Positions 1 through 4,859 of a stretch of DNA of 7,306 nt are shown here, in pieces. Under the pieces are notes generated by a model. It was not told the DNA's origin and did not search any database. It saw nothing but the letters and a program-made list of their open reading frames with translations. The number at the start of each line of letters is the position of its first letter. Positions within the stretch are counted from its first letter, which is position 1. The position numbers and the translations under genes are program-made. This DNA is from Jatrophihabitans sp. (lineage in GTDB: Bacteria; Actinomycetota; Actinomycetes; Mycobacteriales; Jatrophihabitantaceae), in the NCBI GenBank assembly GCA_004299665.1, contig SCQZ01000059.1:1-7306 (forward strand), given 5' to 3'.

Positions 1-21
1 CAGCCTGCTCCCGCCCCGCGT

Positions 22-71
22 GATCGACTCGCCCGCGACCCCGGCTCCCCGGGGTCGCGGGCGAGTCGATC
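22..71. terminator. Perfect 23-bp hairpin, probable bidirectional transcription terminator
   Basis: Bases 22-44 and 49-71 are exact reverse complements, giving a 23-bp GC-rich stem with a four-base loop (CTCC at 45-48). The stem begins one base beyond the stop codon of the minus-strand methyltransferase gene (TGA at 75-73). No T-tract follows on either strand, so it would be an I-shaped terminator of the kind often proposed for actinobacteria. Its symmetry would let it also end any plus-strand gene arriving from the left, which the window does not show. A dispersed palindromic repeat is the main alternative. Confidence 0.7.
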
Positions 72-72
72 T

Positions 73-921
73 TCAGCGGTAGTCCACGCCGGCCACGCCG
101 AGGCGGCGGCGCATGACCGCGATCGCCGCGGGGTTCGAGTCGATGAGCACGAACCGTCGCCCCAGCGAGGCCGCCACCGCGCCCAGGGTCCCGCTGCCGG
201 CGAAGGCGTCCAGCACCCAGTCCCCGGGACGCGAGCTCGCGGCGACGATGCGGCGCAGCACCGCTTCGGGCTTCTGCGTCGGGTAGCCGGTCTTCTCCCT
301 GCCGGTCGGCGAGACGATCGTGTGCCACCAGACGTCGGTGGGGAGCTTGCCGCGCGCGGCCTTCTCGGCGGTCACCAGTCCGGGCGCGAGGTATGGCTCG
401 CGGTCGATCTGCGCGGTGTCGAACCAGTACCGGTCCGGGTCCTTGACGTAGACCAGGATGGTGTCGTGCTTGGCGGGCCAGCGGCGCTTGGTGCGGGCCC
501 CGTAGTCGTAGGCCCAGATGATCTCGTTCAGGAAGCAGTCGCGGCCGAACAGCGCGTCCAGCAGCACCTTGGCGTAGTGGACCTCGCGGTAGTCCAGGTG
601 CAGGTACAGCGTGCCGTCGTCCGCCAGCAGCCGCCACGCCTGCTCGAGCCGTGGCTCGAGGAACGCCCAGTAGTCGGCGAAGGCGTCGTCGTAGGAGGTG
701 ACGGTGCCGCGGACCTGCTCGTACCGGCGCCCGGCGAAGCCGATGCGCGAGCCGTTCTCGCTGCGGACGGTCCGCAGCGGGCGCCGCGCCTGCGTGCGGC
801 CGGTGTTGAACGGCGGATCCAGGTAGATCAGCCCGAAGGCTCCGTCCGGCAGTGCCGGCAGCACCGCCGCGTTGTCGCCGCGGACGACGACCCCCGTCAG
901 CGCCTCCGGTGGCCATTCCAC
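73..921 (-). CDS. Site-specific amino-DNA methyltransferase, beta class (N6-adenine or N4-cytosine), no restriction partner seen
   Basis: This 282-residue protein transfers a methyl group from S-adenosylmethionine to an exocyclic amino group of adenine or cytosine in DNA. The catalytic motif IV, DPPFNTG, is at residues 35-41. A variable target-recognition stretch follows, then TGYPTQKP at 211-218 (motif X region), the SAM-binding motif I, DAFAGSGT, at 238-245, and an acidic motif II residue in DSNP at 261-264. The order IV, recognition domain, I defines the beta class (N6_N4_Mtase family). The length is at the short end for such enzymes and there is no extra C-terminal domain. The start is GTG at 921. 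It has no Shine-Dalgarno sequence, but a TAACCT -10-like hexamer ends six bases before it, so a leaderless message is likely. No endonuclease, specificity subunit or phage gene lies in the window, so it looks solitary, although only 72 bases are visible beyond its 3' end. Target sequence cannot be predicted. Confidence 0.93.
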   Translation of the reverse strand: MEWPPEALTGVVVRGDNAAVLPALPDGAFGLIYLDPPFNTGRTQARRPLRTVRSENGSRIGFAGRRYEQVRGTVTSYDDAFADYWAFLEPRLEQAWRLLADDGTLYLHLDYREVHYAKVLLDALFGRDCFLNEIIWAYDYGARTKRRWPAKHDTILVYVKDPDRYWFDTAQIDREPYLAPGLVTAEKAARGKLPTDVWWHTIVSPTGREKTGYPTQKPEAVLRRIVAASSRPGDWVLDAFAGSGTLGAVAASLGRRFVLIDSNPAAIAVMRRRLGVAGVDYR

Positions 922-942
922 GCGCGGAGGTTAGCCCGCGCG
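921..942 (-). promoter_or_regulatory. Methyltransferase promoter: TAACCT -10 inside a 7-bp inverted repeat
   Basis: Read on the minus strand, TAACCT (933-928) matches the TANNNT -10 consensus and ends six bases before the GTG at 921, placing the transcript start at or next to the start codon. CGCGCGG at 921-927 and CCGCGCG at 936-942 are reverse complements, so the hexamer lies in the eight-base centre of an inverted repeat and one arm reaches the start codon. No -35 match is evident. The repeat may be an operator, but such short CG-only arms can arise by chance in this base composition. Confidence 0.55.
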
Positions 943-976
943 CCCGCACCCCGGCACACCGCGGGGCAGGTGCGGG
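943..976 (-). terminator. Possible hairpin terminator of yqgE
   Basis: CCCGCACC at 943-950 pairs exactly with GGTGCGGG at 969-976, and two further C-G pairs are possible inside after a two-base bulge. The structure starts four bases beyond the yqgE stop codon (TGA at 983-981). There is no T-tract. The methyltransferase downstream has its own promoter-like sequence, which fits transcription of yqgE ending here, but the stem is short and could be fortuitous. Confidence 0.4.
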
Positions 977-980
977 GCCG

Positions 981-1535
981 TCAGTTCAGCAGCGGGTCCG
1001 CCGGGTAGGTCGCGACCAGGTTCAGCGGGTACGGCTGGCGGCGCAGCACCCGGGACCACAGTGGCCGCGGGTCGTCGCTGAACAGGTCCTCGGGGCCGCC
1101 CGCGACGACCCACCATGCCCCCTCGTCGATCTCGCCGGCGAGCTGCCCGGGGGACCAGCCGCTGTGGCCGGCGAAGACCCGCAGCCCCGTGGTGAGGGTC
1201 GTGATGGTCTCCACGTCCCCGTCCAGGTCGACCGCGCCGACGCTGTTCGTCATCCGCTTCACGCCGGGGCCGTGGCCCGCCGCACCGGCGGGCAGGTGCG
1301 CCAGGCACAGCGCGCCGTCCGGCTGGACGGGGCCGCCGCCGAACACGACGCTCGGTTCGCTGATCGCGTCGTGCCAGGCCGGCAGCACCTGACCCACGGG
1401 CGTGTGACTCGGGCGGTTGATGATCACACCGACGCTGCCGCCGCCGTCGTGCTCGAGCATGTAGATCACGGTCCGGGAGAAGTGCGGGTCGCCGAGCAGC
1501 GGCGTGGCGACGAGCAGGCTGCCCGCCTCGGGCAC
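981..1535 (-). CDS. yqgE: YqgE/AlgH family protein (DUF179); start codon uncertain
   Basis: As called, the product has 184 residues, about the normal family length. Family hallmarks are in the expected order: FSRTVIYMLEH at 19-29, GVIINRP at 36-42, FGGGPV at 65-70, the signature GHSGWSPGQL at 123-132, and VLRRQPYPLNLVATYP at 163-178. The molecular function of the family is not established; AlgH was linked to alginate regulation in Pseudomonas. No signal peptide or membrane segment is seen, so it is probably cytoplasmic. The GTG chosen (1535-1533) uses the last G of a run of eight Gs and is the nearest in-frame start to the conserved GSLLVATP. A leaderless-looking GTG at 1572 lies one frame away: deleting one G of the run would join it to this frame and give a 196-residue protein. 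An in-frame GTG at 1601 overlaps the predicted promoter and is less likely. Identity is certain; the N-terminus is not. Confidence 0.92.
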   Translation of the reverse strand: MPEAGSLLVATPLLGDPHFSRTVIYMLEHDGGGSVGVIINRPSHTPVGQVLPAWHDAISEPSVVFGGGPVQPDGALCLAHLPAGAAGHGPGVKRMTNSVGAVDLDGDVETITTLTTGLRVFAGHSGWSPGQLAGEIDEGAWWVVAGGPEDLFSDDPRPLWSRVLRRQPYPLNLVATYPADPLLN

Positions 1536-1542
1536 CCCCCCC
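1535..1542 (-). repeat. Run of eight Gs (coding strand) at the yqgE start region
   Basis: The plus strand has eight consecutive Cs at 1535-1542, which read as eight Gs on the yqgE coding strand. It separates a leaderless-looking GTG at 1572 from the conserved YqgE frame, and the two frames differ by exactly one base of the run. Such tracts are prone both to sequencing error and to polymerase slippage. The last G also forms part of the GTG that I used as start. Confidence 0.9.
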
Positions 1543-1578
1543 GCCGAGCGCTCCCCAGCCGGCCGCGGACACGCCCCT

Positions 1579-1584
1579 ATCTTG
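1579..1584 (-). promoter_or_regulatory. -10-like element for yqgE (CAAGAT)
   Basis: On the minus strand CAAGAT (1584-1579) lies six bases before the GTG at 1572, the same geometry as at the methyltransferase and mutT4 starts. It differs from TANNNT only at the first base. No convincing -35 is visible. If used, the transcript would begin at about 1572, 37 bases before the GTG I annotate at 1535. Confidence 0.4.
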
Positions 1585-1606
1585 GCCCGCCCGCGCGCCA
1601 CGCCAC

Positions 1607-1612
1607 TAGCGT
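1607..1612 (+). promoter_or_regulatory. -10 element for the MFS transporter gene (TAGCGT)
   Basis: TAGCGT at 1607-1612 fits TANNNT and ends seven bases before the GTG at 1620, so the transcript should start at 1619 or 1620 and be essentially leaderless. TTGGCC at 1582-1587 is a weak -35 candidate with a long 19-base spacing. The site diverges from the yqgE promoter on the other strand, and the two -10 elements are only 22 bases apart. Confidence 0.5.
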
Positions 1613-1619
1613 TCTGTCC

Positions 1620-2921
1620 GTGCAGCGTCGTGGGCACCTGCGGACCGCGCTGGCGCAGGCGGGCTTCCGGCACCTGCTTGCGACCCGGTTGACCGGCCAG
1701 TTCGGCGACGGTGCCTTCCAGGCGGCCCTGGCCGGGGCGGTGCTGTTCAACCCCGAGCGGCAGGCCGATCCCGCCACGATCGCCGCCGGCTTCGCCGTGC
1801 TGCTGCTGCCGTACTCGGTGCTGGGCCCGTTCGCCGGCGTGCTGCTGGACCGCTGGTGGCGCCAGCGGGTGCTGGTCCGGGCGAACCTCGCCCGCGCCCT
1901 GGTCGTGGCACTGGTCGCGGCCGAGATCGCCCACGGCACGGCGGGCGCGGTCTTCTACCTGTCCGCGCTGGCGGCCATGTCACTGAGCCGGTTCGTCAAC
2001 TCCGCGCTCTCGGCGGCGTTGCCGCACGTGGTCGGCCCGGACGAGCTGGTCACCGCCAACGCGCTGTCGACGACGGCCGGCAGCGTCCTCACCGCGACCG
2101 GCGGCGCCTGCGTCGTTGCCGTCCGGCTCGTCATCGGCGGGTCCGACACCACCGACGGGCTGCTCGCCGTAGTCGCGCTGGCCGCGTACCTCGGCGCGGG
2201 GACCCTGGCGCGCTGGTTCCCGCGGACCGTGCTCGGTCCGGACGAGGCCGAACGCGCGGGCCGCGAGAGCCTGGCCGCCATCGCCCGCGGCCTGGTCGCC
2301 GGGGCGCGGCACCTGCGCGGGCGGCCGGCAGCCCTCTACGGCGTCGCGGCGATCGGGGCGCACCGGCTCTGCTTCGGGCTGTGGACGGTGACGACGCTGC
2401 TGCTCTACCGCAACTACTTCACCAGCGACGGCCCGCTGCGCGTCGGGCTGGCGGGGCTGACGCAGGTCGTGGGGGCGCTCGCCCTCGGTGGCGGCATCGC
2501 CGCGCTGGTGACCCCGCCCGTCGTGCGCCGTGTCGGCTACGCGGTCTGGCCGGCCACCATGCTGCTGTCCTGCGCCGGGGTGATGGTGGCGTGCAACCTG
2601 CCGTACCGGCTCGGCCCCGCCCTGGCGGGGGCGCTGGCGCTGGCGTTCGCGTCCCAGTCGCTGAAGATCTGCGTCGACACGCTGGTGCAGGTGCACGTGG
2701 CCGACGAGTTCCGCGGCCGGGTGTTCGCGCTGTACGACATGCTGTTCAACCTCGCGCTGGTCGTCGCCGCCGTACTCACCGCCGCGGTGCTCCCGGCCGA
2801 CGGCCACAGCCCCGCCACCGTCATCGGCGTCGCTGCCGGGTATCTGGTGGTCGGGGCGGCCTACGGGCGGCTGGCGTCGCGGGTCAGGAGCCCGCCGAGC
2901 GCTGTTCCCACCACCGCCTGA
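1620..2921 (+). CDS. MFS-family membrane transporter, substrate unknown
   Basis: The 433-residue protein is mostly hydrophobic with 10 to 12 predicted membrane helices. Helical stretches include 54-77, 91-120, 153-173, 179-196, 238-262, 276-297, 308-325, 332-347, 373-392 and 400-416. After the second helix comes GPFAGVLLDRWWRQRVL (69-85), a version of the MFS loop 2-3 motif A (G-x3-D-R-x2-R-x). FRGRVFALYDMLFN at 364-377, after the tenth helix, resembles the conserved region of the MFS_3-like efflux and lipid-transporter group. A long polar segment at about 199-237 fits the central cytoplasmic loop. Substrate and direction cannot be told. I chose the GTG at 1620 because of the -10 element just upstream and because the protein then begins with a short basic segment (MQRRGHLRTAL) before FRHLLATRLTGQFGDG, a usual MFS opening. 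Its last 38 bases overlap the end of the convergent cca gene. Confidence 0.85.
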   Translation: MQRRGHLRTALAQAGFRHLLATRLTGQFGDGAFQAALAGAVLFNPERQADPATIAAGFAVLLLPYSVLGPFAGVLLDRWWRQRVLVRANLARALVVALVAAEIAHGTAGAVFYLSALAAMSLSRFVNSALSAALPHVVGPDELVTANALSTTAGSVLTATGGACVVAVRLVIGGSDTTDGLLAVVALAAYLGAGTLARWFPRTVLGPDEAERAGRESLAAIARGLVAGARHLRGRPAALYGVAAIGAHRLCFGLWTVTTLLLYRNYFTSDGPLRVGLAGLTQVVGALALGGGIAALVTPPVVRRVGYAVWPATMLLSCAGVMVACNLPYRLGPALAGALALAFASQSLKICVDTLVQVHVADEFRGRVFALYDMLFNLALVVAAVLTAAVLPADGHSPATVIGVAAGYLVVGAAYGRLASRVRSPPSAVPTTA

Positions 2922-4320
2922 GCTCCTGCTCGGCCGCCTGCGTGCCGAGCGGCCCGCGCTCCATCCGCAACGCCAGCAGGTACCGGTACGCCTCCCCGAC
3001 GACCCGGCCCGGTCCGATGCCGAGCACCTTCATGATCGCGTTCCCGTCCAGGTCGGGACGGATCGCGTCGAGCTCCTCCTGCCGCTGCAACTCGCCGATC
3101 CGGCGCTCGAGGGTGTCGTACGCCAGCGACAGCGCCGCCGCCTTGCGCCGGTTGCGGGTGGTGCAGTCCGACCGGACCAGCCGGTGCAACCGGGGCAGCA
3201 ACGGTCCGGCGTCGACGACGTACCGGCGCACCGCCGAGTCGGTCCACTCACCGGTCCGGTAGCCGTAGAAGCGCAGGTGCAAGAAGACCAGCTGCGAGAC
3301 GTCCTCGACGAACTGTTTGCCGAACCGCAGCTCGCGCAGCCGGCGGCGGGCCAGCTTCGCACCCACGACCTCGTGGTGGTGGAAGCTGACGCGACCGTCC
3401 GTCCCGGTGACGCGGGTCGCCGGCTTGCCGATGTCGTGCAGCAGCGCCGCCCAGCGCAGCACCGCGTCCGGCCCGTCCTGCGGATCCTCGAGGTCGATCG
3501 CCTGCTCGAGCACCTGCAGGGTGTGCGCGTAGACGTCCTTGTGCTGCCCGTGCTCGTCCACGGCCATCCGCAGCGCCGGGAGCTCGGGCAGCACCACGGC
3601 CGCCAGCCCGGTGTCCACGAGCAGTTCCAGCCCGTCGCGCGGGTGGGCGCCGAGCAGCAGTTTGGTCAGCTCCGTCTGCACGCGCTCCGCGCTGACCCGC
3701 CCGAGCTGGCCGGCCATGCCCGTCATCGCGGCGCGGACCTCCTCGGCGACCGACACGCCGAGGGTGGAGACGAACCGGGCGGCCCGCAGCATCCGCAGCG
3801 GATCGTCCGCGAAGGACTCCTGCGGTGGCGCCGGGGTGCGCAGCTGCCCGCGCGCGAGGTCGGCCAGGCCGCCGTACGGGTCGCTGAACACCTGGCCGTC
3901 GCCCCCGGTGAGCGAGAGCGCCATCGCGTTCATCGTGAAGTCGCGGCGCAGCAGGTCCGCGGTCAGCGAGTCGCCGTACACCACCTCCGGGCGGCGCGAG
4001 ACGCGGTCGTAGCGGTCGGCGCGGAACGTCGTGATCTCGCAGAGCCGCTCACCGAGTTGCACGCCGACGGTGCCGAACTCCATGCCCGTCGTCCACGTCG
4101 GGCCCAGCGGCTCGACGATCGCCAGCACCTGCTCCGGCCGGGCGTCGGTGGTGAAGTCCAGGTCGGAGTCGGCCCGGCCGAGCAGCGCGTCGCGGACCGT
4201 CCCGCCCACCAGGTACAACTCGTGCCCGCTGCCCGCGAACCGGGCACCCAGGCGGCGCGCCACCTCGGGGACGGCGATGAGATCCGCCGGAGAGTGCGCG
4301 CGGGTGCCGGAAGCCTTCAC
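2884..4320 (-). CDS. cca: CCA tRNA nucleotidyltransferase (annotated pcnA in mycobacteria)
   Basis: This 478-residue protein adds or repairs the 3'-terminal CCA of tRNAs in the cytoplasm, using CTP and ATP without a nucleic-acid template. The class II nucleotidyltransferase head carries LVGGTVRDALLGR at 37-49 and DSDLDFTTDA at 51-60, with D53 and D55 as the likely metal-binding pair. RRDFTMNAMAL at 125-135 and DPLRMLRAARF at 173-183 are the conserved nucleotide-recognition and neck segments. An HD domain follows, with YAHT at 264-267, LLHDIGKP at 293-300 and HHHE at 314-317; this is found in many bacterial members and may give phosphatase or phosphodiesterase activity. Start is GTG at 4320, eight bases after a TACGCT hexamer. 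It is divergent from mutT4 with 38 bases between. The orthologous M. tuberculosis gene, Rv3907c, was first named as poly(A) polymerase; because that fold is shared, poly(A) polymerase is the alternative, but the context favours CCA addition. Confidence 0.95.
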   Translation of the reverse strand: MKASGTRAHSPADLIAVPEVARRLGARFAGSGHELYLVGGTVRDALLGRADSDLDFTTDARPEQVLAIVEPLGPTWTTGMEFGTVGVQLGERLCEITTFRADRYDRVSRRPEVVYGDSLTADLLRRDFTMNAMALSLTGGDGQVFSDPYGGLADLARGQLRTPAPPQESFADDPLRMLRAARFVSTLGVSVAEEVRAAMTGMAGQLGRVSAERVQTELTKLLLGAHPRDGLELLVDTGLAAVVLPELPALRMAVDEHGQHKDVYAHTLQVLEQAIDLEDPQDGPDAVLRWAALLHDIGKPATRVTGTDGRVSFHHHEVVGAKLARRRLRELRFGKQFVEDVSQLVFLHLRFYGYRTGEWTDSAVRRYVVDAGPLLPRLHRLVRSDCTTRNRRKAAALSLAYDTLERRIGELQRQEELDAIRPDLDGNAIMKVLGIGPGRVVGEAYRYLLALRMERGPLGTQAAEQELRRWWEQRSAGS

Positions 4321-4358
4321 AGGCCGCCAGCGTACCGACCGGCGGATACCATCGGGCC
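4321..4358. promoter_or_regulatory. 38-bp bidirectional promoter between cca and mutT4
   Basis: Both divergent starts are served from this short gap. On the plus strand TACCAT (4347-4352) ends exactly six bases before the mutT4 ATG, predicting transcription from the A of the ATG. On the minus strand TACGCT (4334-4329) ends eight bases before the cca GTG. The -35 region of each promoter therefore overlaps or lies beyond the -10 of the other, so the polymerases probably compete. No good -35 hexamer was found for either, and no Shine-Dalgarno sequence is present for either gene. Confidence 0.6.
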
Positions 4359-4859
4359 ATGTCTCGCGGCTCGGACGGCTCCGCCGGAAGTGCCCGGTCG
4401 CGACCCGGCCGGCGGCGGCGCTGGATGCGGCAGGTGAACGAGTTCAGCGCCGGCGGCCTGGTCGTGGACCTGGCCGGCAGGGAGCCGCGCGGCGCGCTCA
4501 TCGGGCGCGTGGACCGATCCGGGCGCCTGCTGTGGTCGCTGCCCAAGGGACACATCGAAACCGGTGAGACCGCCGAGCAGGCGGCTGTCCGTGAGGTGCG
4601 CGAGGAGACCGGCATCGAGGGCCAGATCCTCGGCGAACTCGGCACGATCAGCTTCTGGTTCGTCGCCGACGGGCGGCGCGTGCACAAGACGGTCAACCAC
4701 TACCTGATGCGCGCCGTCGGCGGGGAGCTCTCCGACGAGGACGTGGAGGTCTCCGAGGTCGCCTGGGTTCCGCTGCCGGCCATCGCGGACCGGCTGGCCT
4801 ACCCGGACGAGCGCAACCTGCTGGATGTCGCGAGCCGGCTGCTCGCGGAGACGGCGTGA
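4359..4859 (+). CDS. mutT4: Nudix hydrolase, MutT4 type
   Basis: The 166-residue protein has an intact Nudix box, G64-x5-E70-x7-R78-E79-V-x-E82-E83-x-G85-I86, and so should hydrolyse a nucleoside diphosphate linked to another group using Mg2+ or Mn2+. Flanking segments WSLPKGHIE (59-67), DGRRVHKTVNHYLMR (104-118) and GGELSDEDVEV (121-131) match what I remember of M. tuberculosis MutT4 (Rv3908) almost word for word. The real substrate is not fixed by the sequence; sanitising oxidised nucleotides or hydrolysing a dinucleoside polyphosphate are both possible. The first 22 residues are basic and rich in Ser, Gly and Arg, like the longer basic tail of mycobacterial MutT4. The ATG at 4359 is supported by TACCAT six bases upstream. 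A second in-frame ATG at residue 23 could give a shorter form. It is first in an operon with DUF6049 and murJ, sharing 4 bases with the next gene. Confidence 0.93.
   Translation: MSRGSDGSAGSARSRPGRRRRWMRQVNEFSAGGLVVDLAGREPRGALIGRVDRSGRLLWSLPKGHIETGETAEQAAVREVREETGIEGQILGELGTISFWFVADGRRVHKTVNHYLMRAVGGELSDEDVEVSEVAWVPLPAIADRLAYPDERNLLDVASRLLAETA
4847..4859 (+). promoter_or_regulatory. Shine-Dalgarno and GTGA overlap coupling mutT4 to the DUF6049 gene
   Basis: GGAG at 4847-4850 lies five bases before the GTG at 4856. The start codon overlaps the mutT4 stop codon (GTGA at 4856-4859). Both point to translational coupling, in contrast to the leaderless first gene of the operon. Confidence 0.75.

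Noticed and set aside
26..67. Two GANTC sites (GACTC at 26-30 and GAGTC at 63-67) in the hairpin as targets of the adjacent beta-class methyltransferase
   Set aside because: The second site is only the mirror of the first in a palindrome, the specificity of the enzyme is unknown, and it lacks the C-terminal extension of CcrM-type enzymes.
931..1572. 213-codon minus-strand frame starting at the leaderless-looking GTG 1572 as a separate gene
   Set aside because: Beyond the first dozen codons it is the +1 shadow of yqgE, with low-complexity Arg/Ala/Pro composition and no family resemblance. Its start may matter for yqgE, as reported in the findings.
852..1619. Long plus-strand extension (256 codons) upstream of the transporter start
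   Set aside because: It is antisense to the methyltransferase 5' end and yqgE, has arginine- and alanine-rich shadow composition, and the GTG at 1620 has its own -10 element.
1856..3262. 468-codon plus-strand open frame inside the transporter gene
   Set aside because: It is an alternate-frame shadow, extremely rich in Arg, Ala and Gly, spanning two convergent real genes.
3184..4437. 417-codon plus-strand open frame opposite cca
   Set aside because: Composition is that of an antisense shadow (many Val, Arg, Gln, His), while the minus strand encodes a complete CCA enzyme with all motifs.
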